51,718 nucleotides of DNA, taken from contig CAZSQZ010000021.1 of assembly GCA_964609215.1 (NCBI GenBank), positions 1-51,718 of the forward strand, given 5' to 3'. The translations under genes were made by a program, and so were the position numbers. This document shows, in pieces, positions 44,819 to 51,718 of the stretch (positions are counted from its first letter, which is position 1; every line of letters starts with the position of its first letter). The stretch comes from JABDKJ01 sp964609215 (GTDB taxonomy: Bacteria > Bacteroidota > Bacteroidia > Flavobacteriales_D > JABDKJ01). Below the pieces are notes generated by a model, which saw only the letters and a program-made list of their open reading frames with translations, was not told the DNA's origin and ran no database searches.

Positions 44819-44870
44819 GGTCAAAGATAAACCTTCTTATTTTTAATCTACCCTCATAAAAGTTGAGGCA

Positions 44871-44901
44871 AAAAAAATTCCGGGACTATAGCCCGGAATT
44901 T
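44871..44901 (-). terminator. Intrinsic terminator after rplY
   Basis: A perfect 10-bp stem (44892-44901 with 44875-44884, minus-strand order) with a 7-nt loop is followed on the minus strand by T from the A run at 44871-44877. It separates prs-rplY from pth-menF. Confidence 0.9.
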
Positions 44902-44923
44902 CAATTTTATAATTTGAGGCGTT

Positions 44924-45562
44924 TTACCCTTCAGTTTTAGCTTCAGCAGCTTCTCCCCCTTCAGCAGCTTCTCCTTCAGCAGCTTCTCCTTCTTCATCCT
45001 CAGCTTCGGCAGACATAGCAGCTCTAGAAGTTTTAACACTTACCAAAACATCAGTTGGTGCGGCCAAAAATGTCAGGCCTTCCCAAGCTAGTTCAGAAAC
45101 TCTAATCTTATCGCCTATTTCCATAGCTGAAATATCAACTTCAATAGCCTCTGGAAATTTGTCAGCAGCACCTTTTGCTTTAATAGTTCTGTATTGAACA
45201 GCTAAACGACCACCTGCTCTAACTCCAGGAGATTGCCCAGTCATTCTTAAGGGAACTGAAATCTTAACATCTTTTCCAGGAACAATTTCCAAGAAATCTA
45301 CGTGCGTTACTTTGTCGCTAACAGGATGGAATTGTAAATCCTGAATAACCGCATTTACTTTTTTTCCATCTATATCCAATTCATATTGGAATACCTCCGG
45401 TGTATAAACGACTTTTTTAATATTTACCTCATCCACAGTGAAAAAGGTTTGTTCGCCCGTTCCGTAAACTACGCAAGGGACCATACCTTCTCTCCTTTGT
45501 GCTTTGGCATCTTTCTTTCCTACGTTCGCTCTTGGCGAACCGCTCAATGATACTTTCTTCAT
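44924..45562 (-). CDS. rplY: 50S ribosomal protein L25 / general stress protein Ctc
   Basis: 212 residues of the long (CTC-type) L25, which binds 5S rRNA. The N-terminal domain has SGSPRANVGKKDAKAQRREGMVPCVVYGTG; the C-terminal TL5 domain includes VDFLEIVPGKDVKISVPL and a stretch about ISAMEIGDKIRVSEL. The last ~28 residues are a Glu/Ala/Gly-rich acidic tail from three 15-bp repeats. It starts 10 nt after prs, a common pairing. A strong terminator follows. Confidence 0.95.
   Translation of the reverse strand: MKKVSLSGSPRANVGKKDAKAQRREGMVPCVVYGTGEQTFFTVDEVNIKKVVYTPEVFQYELDIDGKKVNAVIQDLQFHPVSDKVTHVDFLEIVPGKDVKISVPLRMTGQSPGVRAGGRLAVQYRTIKAKGAADKFPEAIEVDISAMEIGDKIRVSELAWEGLTFLAAPTDVLVSVKTSRAAMSAEAEDEEGEAAEGEAAEGGEAAEAKTEG
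44942..44989. repeat. 15-bp tandem repeat in the rplY tail
   Basis: TTCAGCAGCTTCTCC occurs at 44942-44956, 44960-44974 and 44975-44989 (three bases CCC between copies 1 and 2). It encodes G-E-A-A-E-type units on the minus strand, so slippage would change tail length without a frameshift. Confidence 0.85.
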
Positions 45563-45572
45563 GATTATTAAT

Positions 45573-46511
45573 TTATGCTACAATAAAATGTTGACTAATA
45601 GATTGATTGCTCAATAGCTTTCTGATGACATCAGCAAACAATGGAGCAACACTTAAAACTTTTATTTTGTCCATTTCTCTTTTCAAAGGAATGGTATCTG
45701 TTACAATCAATTCGGTGAGTGATGATTTTTCCAAACGCTCATATGCTGGTCCTGATAAAACAGGATGTGTGCAAAATGCTCTTACACTTTTCGCACCTTT
45801 CTCTAGGAACATATCTGCGGCCTTCGTTAAGGTCCCAGCAGTGTCTATAATGTCATCGATTAAGATTACATCTTTTCCTTCAACATCACCTATTACGGTT
45901 AAGCTCTCTATTTGGTTAGCGACTTTTCTCTGTTTATATCCTATCGCAAGATCCACATTCAAAACCTTAGAATAGGAATTGGCTCTTTTTGTTCCTCCTG
46001 TATCAGGAGCAGCCATTACCACATTGTCTAAATTCAAATGCTCTTTTATGTATGGCAAGAAAATCGTACTTGCATAAAGGTGATCAACAGGAACTTCAAA
46101 GAACCCCTGAATTTGATCTGCATGCAAGTCCATCGTAATGACCCTGTGCACACCAGCTGCTGCCAATAGATTAGCCACCATTTTGGAACCAATGGCTACT
46201 CTTGGTTTATCTTTTCTGTCTTGTCTTGCGAAACCGAAGTAAGGAATTACTGCCACAATTCTATTAGCAGAAGCTCTCTTTGCAGCATCTACCATCAATA
46301 AAAGTTCGAAAAGGTTCTCCGTAGGGGGGAAAGTGGATTGAATAATGAATACATCATTTCCTCTTACCGATTCCTCAAAGCTGGGCTGAAATTCACCATC
46401 ACTAAATTCGCTTACCTTTACATTTCCCAGAGGTTGACCATACTCTAGGGAGATTTTATCCGCTAGTTTTTGTGTGGCTCTACCGGCAAATAATTGTATT
46501 CCGCTTTCCAT
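45573..46511 (-). CDS. prs: Ribose-phosphate pyrophosphokinase
   Basis: 312 residues, the standard length. It makes PRPP from ribose-5-phosphate and ATP for purine, pyrimidine, His and NAD synthesis. Typical features are the N-terminal SDGEFQPSFEESVRGNDVFIIQST, the ATP region YFGFARQDRKDKPR, the metal-binding HADQIQGFF and the PRPP-binding VILIDDIIDTAGTLTKAA. It heads the prs-rplY unit and has a close-fitting promoter just upstream. Confidence 0.97.
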   Translation of the reverse strand: MESGIQLFAGRATQKLADKISLEYGQPLGNVKVSEFSDGEFQPSFEESVRGNDVFIIQSTFPPTENLFELLLMVDAAKRASANRIVAVIPYFGFARQDRKDKPRVAIGSKMVANLLAAAGVHRVITMDLHADQIQGFFEVPVDHLYASTIFLPYIKEHLNLDNVVMAAPDTGGTKRANSYSKVLNVDLAIGYKQRKVANQIESLTVIGDVEGKDVILIDDIIDTAGTLTKAADMFLEKGAKSVRAFCTHPVLSGPAYERLEKSSLTELIVTDTIPLKREMDKIKVLSVAPLFADVIRKLLSNQSISQHFIVA

Positions 46512-46529
46512 AATTCCTTAAAAGGGGCG

Positions 46530-46561
46530 CAAATGTAAGCATTCAAGTGTTGGTGTACAAG
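46530..46561 (-). promoter_or_regulatory. Candidate prs promoter
   Basis: On the minus strand, CTTG (46558-46561) and TACATTTG (46530-46537) are 20 nt apart; the -7 is a perfect TAnnTTTG. The geometry is identical to the purF candidate. Start near 46524, leader about 13 nt. Confidence 0.55.
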
Positions 46562-46602
46562 ATTAATTACTGATTTTGAATGAATTAGTGAAGTTATATT
46601 TT

Positions 46603-46633
46603 TTTGATGGATTGGAAGAAAACAATAAATTCG
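46603..46633 (+). promoter_or_regulatory. Candidate tRNA-Leu promoter
   Basis: TTTG at 46603-46606, a 19-nt spacer, and TAAATTCG at 46626-46633 (one mismatch to TAnnTTTG). A start near 46640 would give a 35-nt 5' leader before the tRNA. Confidence 0.5.
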
Positions 46634-46674
46634 CATCCCTTTTGATTTAACGACAAAGGAAATTTTAAATATAT

Positions 46675-46755
46675 GCCCGGGTGGCGGAATTGGTAGACGC
46701 GCACGACTCAAACTCGTGTGTCTTTGACGTGTCGGTTCGACCCCGACCCCGGGTA
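46675..46755 (+). tRNA. tRNA-Leu (anticodon CAA)
   Basis: The cloverleaf folds by eye. Acceptor stem 46675-46681 pairs with 46748-46754 (first pair G-U), discriminator A at 46755. The anticodon stem CACGA/TCGTG (46702-46706, 46714-46718) encloses loop CTCAAAC, giving anticodon CAA at 46709-46711 (reads UUG). The variable arm is 46719-46730. The T arm GTCGG-TTCGACC-CCGAC spans 46731-46747. CCA is not encoded. At 81 nt it is short for tRNA-Leu but has the long variable arm of class II. Confidence 0.95.
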
Positions 46756-46759
46756 CTTT

Positions 46760-46796
46760 AAGCCTCAGATTCATTTATGATTTGGGGCTTTTTTTG
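46760..46796 (+). terminator. Terminator after tRNA-Leu
   Basis: An 11-bp stem (46760-46770 with 46780-46790, two G-U pairs) and a run of T to 46795 lie just 3' of the tRNA. Confidence 0.82.
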
Positions 46797-47020
46797 TTAT
46801 CAGTAAGGACTATTTCATAACAACCACTACGTTATCAACTAACAATAAGCTTTTAAGGATTTCTTTTCAAACTAATCAAAGACGATAGATTTGCCAGATA
46901 ATGAGATAAAAAAGTCTCAGCAAAACATGAGAGATTCAGTAAATTCGGTAGAATCAAAATTGAATATGATATTATCTTCCATCTTTATTTTTGAGAATTG
47001 ATAATGTTCTACTTGGAAAA

Positions 47021-47953
47021 ATGAAACCTAATGGAATTAAATATCCTATTGCCCTAAGCAAAGAAACAGGTGAATTAATCAATGCTAAGGATGCAGAAAA
47101 TGGGTTGAACTGCAATTGTTGTTGTATTGATTGTAGTGATGATTTAATAGCAATTAATAAGGATGGAAATAAATTAAGACCTCATTTTAAACATAAAGGC
47201 GAACCATCATGTAAGGGGGGATTTGAATCGTACATTCATGCCTTGACCAAAAAGTTATTCTTTGAAATTGAATTTATTATTCTACCAGAAATAAGAGTTA
47301 AAGATTTAATTAACAGATGGGATAATAGTTTTTTTACTAATGAATTATCCAATTTGCTAGAGGGAGATATAATAAAGAAAGGTTTTGTCAATGATATATC
47401 TTTTGCAAATGTGGTATTGCAAGAATCAAAGAAGTTAGAAATCGAAGAAATTGAAATAGAAAAGGTATTCAATACAAGTTTAGGTGACATTAGAGTGGAT
47501 ATAGCAGTTGCATTTGGTGCACATAAACTTTTAATAGAACCATTTTTTACAAGTCAAATCGATAATGGAAAAGCCAAGAAAATTGAAATGTTGGATAAAT
47601 CGACTTTGGTCTTGGACTTGTTGTCATTTGTTAAACAAAGAGACTACCAATTTGAAATTTCTGAAGTAATAGAATATTTACAATCCAAAATTTCTAAAAA
47701 GTGGTATCATATTCGGAAAGAGAAAATTAAACAATTGCAAAATTCCTTTAATAAAAAGATGACATTGAAATTGGAAAGTGGAGGTATTTTAATCTCGAAT
47801 TATAATACCAAGATATTGGAGTTAAAAGATTTACAGGACGATTTTATTGCCAAATGTAGACAAATGCATAAAGCTAAAGATGCCTTAACTCAAGTGGAAA
47901 ATAGAATTGAAGAAATGAAAAAGGGTATGGTGAAACATTTTAAGGGTTTTTAA
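47021..47953 (+). CDS. CoiA-like protein: zinc-binding head plus candidate nuclease domain
   Basis: 310 residues from the ATG at 47021; the frame begins with a TTG at 46991 that I do not favour. The N-terminus has a Cys cluster (Cys31, 33, 34, 35, 38), then PHFKH (His55, His58), Cys64 and FESYIHALTK (Glu69, His73). This order (Cys pair, HFxH, ES..H..K) is what I recall for competence protein CoiA relatives. The middle has DIRVDIAV...LLIEPFF, resembling the D...E core of PD-(D/E)xK nucleases, but the expected Lys/Gln after the Glu is Phe. The last ~90 residues are helical and charged. It is an orphan beside tRNA-Leu, in an AT-rich stretch. Confidence 0.65.
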   Translation: MKPNGIKYPIALSKETGELINAKDAENGLNCNCCCIDCSDDLIAINKDGNKLRPHFKHKGEPSCKGGFESYIHALTKKLFFEIEFIILPEIRVKDLINRWDNSFFTNELSNLLEGDIIKKGFVNDISFANVVLQESKKLEIEEIEIEKVFNTSLGDIRVDIAVAFGAHKLLIEPFFTSQIDNGKAKKIEMLDKSTLVLDLLSFVKQRDYQFEISEVIEYLQSKISKKWYHIRKEKIKQLQNSFNKKMTLKLESGGILISNYNTKILELKDLQDDFIAKCRQMHKAKDALTQVENRIEEMKKGMVKHFKGF

Positions 47954-48068
47954 CTTTTAAGGCTAATGGTCTTGATTAAAGCAACAATAAGTTAGTGTCC
48001 AGTATAGAGCATGTACATTAGATGTAGAAAACAAGAATAAATTTTCCGATGAAGAAGCTCCAAACTCA

Positions 48069-48737
48069 TTAAAGACCAGTATCCGAATCATCCCCCAACT
48101 TATATTTAATACCAAAAGTAGCTTGCTGAGTTTTCCAGATATCGTTTATTTCTTGAGAATCGGAAATGTTGCTAGTACCGTGATAATAATTTAGTGTAAA
48201 AGAAAATCGTTTATGAGCAGAGTATTCCAAGGATACAAGTGCTCCAAAGTCCCAATTTTTGAGATTGAGATTATCAAAATCAGCGGTAAATGGAATTAAC
48301 TGATTCATACTAATGAGAGATCCGGATTCAACCCCTCTATCACGAATTAAGAAAGCGCCTTGTATTCCAGTAAATGCCTGAAATTTGGATTTTTTATATC
48401 CGAATAGAAGAGGAAATGCAAGGTATTGCAAACGAATTGAATTCTCTGTGCGAAAAACCAAACCTGTTGGTGCAGCAACAAAAATATCAAGAGCATTTAG
48501 ACCTCTAAGGTCAACGTACTTTATTCCGGTTCGAATTCCAACATGTTCATCATAAAGGCTAGTATATATAAGCTGAACCGATTCGGAACGCTCAAATTTT
48601 ACTTGCCCTCGGGTCAAATTAGAAACATTGTTATTATAAATTCTACTCATCCCAATACCTACTTCAAGAGCTAACTCCTGCTGCGAGTAACTTAAAAAAT
48701 GCACCAATAGGACGATGATTAGGGCAAGAAACTTCAT
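48069..48737 (-). CDS. Secreted outer-membrane beta-barrel protein (PorT-like)
   Basis: 222 residues with a signal peptide (MKFLALIIVLLVHFLSYSQ). The mature chain is a series of amphipathic strands (LALEVGIGMSRIY, VGIRTGIKYVDLRG, LQYLAFPLLFGYK, FQAFTGIQGAFLI, RFSFTLNYYHGT, ATFGIKYKLG) as in the eight-stranded PorT/OmpW-like barrels common in Bacteroidota. The conserved LxYLxFPLLFGYK stretch fits that group. A short DDSDTGL tail follows the last strand. Single-gene unit; function unknown. Confidence 0.78.
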   Translation of the reverse strand: MKFLALIIVLLVHFLSYSQQELALEVGIGMSRIYNNNVSNLTRGQVKFERSESVQLIYTSLYDEHVGIRTGIKYVDLRGLNALDIFVAAPTGLVFRTENSIRLQYLAFPLLFGYKKSKFQAFTGIQGAFLIRDRGVESGSLISMNQLIPFTADFDNLNLKNWDFGALVSLEYSAHKRFSFTLNYYHGTSNISDSQEINDIWKTQQATFGIKYKLGDDSDTGL

Positions 48738-49047
48738 GAAGCTGATAAATTTGCTTTAAGACACTAAAATAACTTATCGGTAGGTATTATGGGATGAATT
48801 AATGCTAAAATAAGAGATGAATCTTTCAGGTTTAAGCTCTGACTATATTAGCTGCACACCGACAATTCTGTTTGAGAGCTTTACTTAACTTCAACGAGAT
48901 TAAAAGATAAATATCTTCTCCAAAGGCTTTTAGAAAGAGACACTTTGACGCGATAAGTGTTAGTTGCTATGGGTGAAAACACTTATTTAAAAGGGTATTT
49001 TCATCGGATAGTTAAAGCCTGTTTTTCTATATTCAATAAAAATTTAA
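48738..49047. other. 310-bp gap between the beta-barrel and FAD-oxidase genes
   Basis: No coding frame of note. It contains one perfect 9-bp inverted repeat (ATAAGTGTT 48953-48961 with AACACTTAT 48978-48986, 16-nt spacer). Both flanking genes are divergent, so their promoters should be here; I found no clear -33/-7 pair. Confidence 0.5.
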
Positions 49048-50556
49048 ATGGCAAAGACACACCTAAAGTCATTAAAGAATAGGGTTTGGAGAAATACCAT
49101 TGGTAAACACAAAACAAAGCCTAAGCAGTATTTCATACCTTCCACCTCAAAAGAAGTTGGGGAGATTATTCGCAAGGCTGAAAACGATAATAAAAGAGTG
49201 AGAGCTATTGGTTCTGGGCATTCTTTTTCTAATGTAGCTATAGTTCCTGATGGCAATTATCTAATTGATCTCAGAAAATTTAATGGAGTTTCAAAAATAT
49301 ATAAACCTGACATAGATAAAGAAGTGCTGGTAAAAACAGGAGCGGGTACCAGTATTTGCAAATTCAATAGAGCCCTCGATAATCTGGGACTTTCCATAGT
49401 AAATATGGGTGGTATTGATCACCAAACCATATCTGGTGCAATTGCAACAGGAACTCATGGAACGGGAATCGACATACCTGGATTACATGGAATGGTTAAG
49501 GCCATTCACTTAATTACCGCAGCGGGAGATTCTTTATGGCTAGTGCCCGAAAACTGTGTTTTTCAAGACAGCTTAGATACTTTTGAAGGCGCCAAAATTC
49601 ATAGAAATAATGATGATTTTAATGCGTGTTTAGTTAGCCTGGGAGCAATGGGTATTATAACAGAATATCTTTTGAAAGTGAGAAGAGAATACTGGATGGA
49701 AGAAAAGAAGGAAGTGGAAAGATGGTCTATGGTAAAATCGGATTTAAAGGCTGGAAAAAGGCTCAAAGATCAAAGGGGTTTTATGGTTCAAATAAATCCC
49801 TATTCGGGATTTAATAAAGAGGACAAAAAAGATCATAGTTGCTTAGTGGTGACGCATACTGAAATAGATGTGCCCCAAAAAATTAGTCTTGCCAGCAGAA
49901 TGAGAAATCTCTTAGGAACTTTTGCTGCCAATGTTCCAGTAATTCGTTGGATTGTTTATCAGGTTTTACTTCAAAGAATAAAATATAACTTAATCAAGAT
50001 TCCAAAATCTCTGGAAACCAGTATTAAGAGTCAAAAGGATAAAAGCTTCATCAATACCGCTAGAAAGGTTTTATATCAAGGAGCAGAATATGTAAAGGAA
50101 AGAGCCTATGATTGTGAAGTTGCCTTTGACTTAAAAGACAATACGTATATAGAAGTCGTGGATAAACTAATAGAGCTTATAAACACAGAGATTTCAGAAA
50201 AAGGTTTGGTCATTACTTCTCCAATCGGACTGAGATTTGTAAAAGCTTCAAATGCATTCCTTGCACCAGATTATCAAAAGGACATTTGCTATGTAGATAC
50301 ACCCATGTTGCTAAAAGCGAAGGGAGAAGTTGAGGTTTTAAATGCATGTTTAAAGCTAATGGTAGACAATGGAGGAATGCCTCATTGGGGTAAATACAAT
50401 GCTTATCTTCAAAATAAAAAAGAGGATTTAGATCAAATTTATAAAGGCCTTTCAAAATGGAGGGCCGTGGTAAAAAAATACAATCCTAAAGACACCTTTA
50501 CTTCTAGTTTTATGGATGACTTAGATCTTTTGAAAAAACATGAATTAACGGTGTAA
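49048..50556 (+). CDS. FAD-linked sugar-1,4-lactone oxidase-like protein (ALO family)
   Basis: 502 residues. The N-terminal VAO/PCMH-type FAD domain has IGSGHSFSN with His58 at the position that carries covalent FAD in aldonolactone and alditol oxidases, and SGAIATGTHGTG further on. The C-terminal ALO domain ends with HWGKYN (His446), the active-site motif of the family. Members oxidise sugar lactones or alditols; the actual substrate here is not determinable. The first ~25 residues are basic, with no clear signal peptide. The methyltransferase gene follows after 59 nt on the same strand. Confidence 0.88.
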   Translation: MAKTHLKSLKNRVWRNTIGKHKTKPKQYFIPSTSKEVGEIIRKAENDNKRVRAIGSGHSFSNVAIVPDGNYLIDLRKFNGVSKIYKPDIDKEVLVKTGAGTSICKFNRALDNLGLSIVNMGGIDHQTISGAIATGTHGTGIDIPGLHGMVKAIHLITAAGDSLWLVPENCVFQDSLDTFEGAKIHRNNDDFNACLVSLGAMGIITEYLLKVRREYWMEEKKEVERWSMVKSDLKAGKRLKDQRGFMVQINPYSGFNKEDKKDHSCLVVTHTEIDVPQKISLASRMRNLLGTFAANVPVIRWIVYQVLLQRIKYNLIKIPKSLETSIKSQKDKSFINTARKVLYQGAEYVKERAYDCEVAFDLKDNTYIEVVDKLIELINTEISEKGLVITSPIGLRFVKASNAFLAPDYQKDICYVDTPMLLKAKGEVEVLNACLKLMVDNGGMPHWGKYNAYLQNKKEDLDQIYKGLSKWRAVVKKYNPKDTFTSSFMDDLDLLKKHELTV

Positions 50557-50615
50557 ATAATTGAAATTGACATCAGGGATTATATTATAAAAACAATTTT
50601 TTCTTCCTTTAGTCA

Positions 50616-51200
50616 ATGGATTCCTTAGAAGAAATTAGTGGCACAGATATTTATTTAATAGACCAATTTCTTAAAAACCGAATTCCAAGAAATGGTAGAG
50701 TATTAGATGCAGGTTGTGGTTCTGGAAGAAACATCCAATACTTATTAAAGCATGGTTATAATGTTACCGCTTTTGATTTTAATCCTACAGCTATAGAGGA
50801 ATTGAAGAGTAGGTTTCCCAATCAAGCTGAACAATTTTTGGTTTCCAGCATCGGAGATTTTCCTTTCAAGCAGAAATTTGATTTCATTATTTGCAATGCA
50901 GTTTTACATTTTGCAAACAGTCATGCTCATTTCGAATTGATGTTTGAAAAACTGCTTAGATTACTTTCCAAAAATGGGGTTCTCTTTATTCGAATGACTG
51001 CTGCTATTGGCTTACCAAATCAACCCAAGGAAATTGGTAAAGGAGTTTATTTACTTGAAGATGGTACAGAGCGATATTTGATTTCAAGAAAGCAGATTTC
51101 AGCTTTGGTCAAAGCATATAAGCTAAGCTATTTGGAACCAGTTAAATCGGTGTTGGTCGAGGATTTGAGATCTATGTGTACTTTGGTGTTATCTAAATAG
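50616..51200 (+). CDS. Class I SAM-dependent methyltransferase
   Basis: 194 residues. Motif I is VLDAGCGSGRN (29-39), motif post-I is VTAFDFNP, and FDFIICNAVLHF is motif II/III, the normal SAM-binding Rossmann arrangement. It resembles the small TehB/UbiE-like enzymes, but the substrate is unknown. The first Met (MDSLEEISG) is chosen because it matches the domain start closely. It is in tandem with the ALO-family oxidase; a shared transcript is possible. Confidence 0.9.
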   Translation: MDSLEEISGTDIYLIDQFLKNRIPRNGRVLDAGCGSGRNIQYLLKHGYNVTAFDFNPTAIEELKSRFPNQAEQFLVSSIGDFPFKQKFDFIICNAVLHFANSHAHFELMFEKLLRLLSKNGVLFIRMTAAIGLPNQPKEIGKGVYLLEDGTERYLISRKQISALVKAYKLSYLEPVKSVLVEDLRSMCTLVLSK

Positions 51201-51208
51201 AACATTGA

Positions 51209-51598
51209 TTATTTCTTTTCGAAAAGTTCAATAGGTTCTTTACTAAAAACATACATGATATCAGAATCATCCAGCACTCCTACGTGTAATGCATTTGGAA
51301 GAAAGTTCTCGATAAAGAACTTTTTATTTTTCCCTTGATCGAAATAAATAAGTTCGTCCTTATTACTTATCTCCGCATCTATAATAACCGCAATACCCTC
51401 ATTGTCCTGGAAAATAATAAAGTAGCTATCCTTTTTAGAATAATACCTTACTAAGGCATCGTTGATTTGAATGGGCTCATCTTTACAAATCATATCCTCA
51501 TGTTGGCAATAACTTATATACTCAAATGAATGATCATCGTATTGAGCGAATCCATTGCCACAAATTGAAATGAGAATAATGAAAGTCAAAAATCTCAT
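51209..51598 (-). CDS. Hypothetical secreted protein
   Basis: 129 residues with a signal peptide (MRFLTFIILISICGNGFAQ). The mature chain is acidic with two Cys (SYCQHEDMICKDE) and beta-rich stretches (SYFIIFQDNEGIAVIIDAEI). No family recognised. It converges on the methyltransferase gene with an 8-nt gap, and no terminator is visible between them. Confidence 0.65.
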   Translation of the reverse strand: MRFLTFIILISICGNGFAQYDDHSFEYISYCQHEDMICKDEPIQINDALVRYYSKKDSYFIIFQDNEGIAVIIDAEISNKDELIYFDQGKNKKFFIENFLPNALHVGVLDDSDIMYVFSKEPIELFEKK

Positions 51599-51685
51599 AA
51601 CTTATTTTTAGTTGTTGGTTACTAAGATTACGAGGAAATTCACAAAAGGTTCAAAAAAGAGACTTTAGTATATTATCAAATGAAA

Positions 51686-51711
51686 AAGCCCTATCGCTTC
51701 GCGATGGGCTT
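51686..51711 (-). terminator. Terminator of a gene beyond the right edge
   Basis: Ten stem pairs (51686-51691 with 51706-51711, 51693-51696 with 51702-51705, one bulged T) enclose a TTC-containing loop. On the minus strand it is followed by T from the A run at 51683-51687. It most likely ends a leftward gene outside the window. Confidence 0.7.
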
Positions 51712-51718
51712 CAATCAT

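Noticed and set aside
46463..46774. A 103-codon minus-strand frame antisense to the tRNA-Leu gene
   Set aside because: It is the well-known spurious frame (VGVEPTRQRHTSLSRARLPIPPPGHI-like) produced by the complement of a tRNA-Leu, and overlaps prs.
46675..48068. Genomic island or prophage integrated at tRNA-Leu
   Set aside because: No integrase, no direct repeat of the tRNA 3' end and only one accessory gene before the next ordinary gene.
1..51718. CRISPR array, insertion sequence, rRNA operon, toxin-antitoxin pair
   Set aside because: No regularly spaced direct repeats, no transposase or integrase frame, no rRNA-like sequence, and no recognisable toxin or antitoxin were seen on either strand.

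Overview
The window looks like chromosome of a low-GC, Gram-negative member of the Bacteroidota, most likely a free-living (possibly marine) Cytophagales-type bacterium. The phylum call rests on several observations: a very large Asp/Asn-rich secreted protein of the kind usually exported by type IX secretion, outer-membrane beta-barrels, the 631-residue form of PurF, stand-alone E1/E2 2-oxoglutarate dehydrogenase genes, a group III truncated globin, and promoter candidates fitting the Bacteroidota -33 TTTG / -7 TAnnTTTG pattern. Genus is not decidable from sequence alone. I see no insertion sequence, prophage, CRISPR array or rRNA. One tRNA gene, tRNA-Leu(CAA), is present.

Layout. 1-4360: 5' part of a giant secreted protein (minus), a radical SAM/SPASM enzyme (minus) and a small secreted beta-rich protein (plus). 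4437-8706: an MMPL-type RND transporter, RfbA and a polyprenyl diphosphate synthase. 8710-13771: a TIGR01777 epimerase-like protein, then sucA-sucB. 13927-15897: AraC regulator, AhpD-like protein and a Met-rich cupredoxin. 15969-18384: four overlapping minus-strand genes (DoxX-like, DUF2071-like, membrane protein, SRPBCC membrane protein). 18927-24530: the rod-shape operon mreB-mreC-mreD-mrdA-rodA, all minus and tightly coupled. 24674-30334: purH, an orphan ABC permease, purF and 3-hydroxyanthranilate dioxygenase. 31127-35148: a 550-bp leader followed by nrdB-nrdA (class Ia ribonucleotide reductase). 35192-37043: a three-gene globin operon divergent from a Crp/Fnr regulator, with an FNR-like palindrome between them. 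37040-44214: menaquinone genes menF-menD-menB and menC-menE, split by two unknown secreted proteins. 44216-46511: pth, rplY (L25/Ctc) and prs. 46675 onward: tRNA-Leu, a CoiA-like orphan, a beta-barrel, an FAD sugar-lactone oxidase-like protein, a methyltransferase and a small secreted protein.

How the genes fit together. Most of the window is core metabolism and envelope biology: purine synthesis (prs, purF, purH), dNTP synthesis (nrdBA), the TCA cycle (sucAB), menaquinone (men genes, with a polyprenyl synthase that could supply the side chain), and cell elongation. I see no clear-cut undescribed multi-gene system. The places I would look first are: (a) the nrdB leader, which has five DnaA-box-like motifs and an intrinsic terminator with no gene in front of it; (b) the Crp/Fnr-globin module, where an FNR-type palindrome sits at class II activation spacing; (c) the palindromic repeats that have become coding sequence inside menD; (d) the Met-rich cupredoxin lacking two standard copper ligands; and (e) the CoiA-like orphan beside tRNA-Leu.
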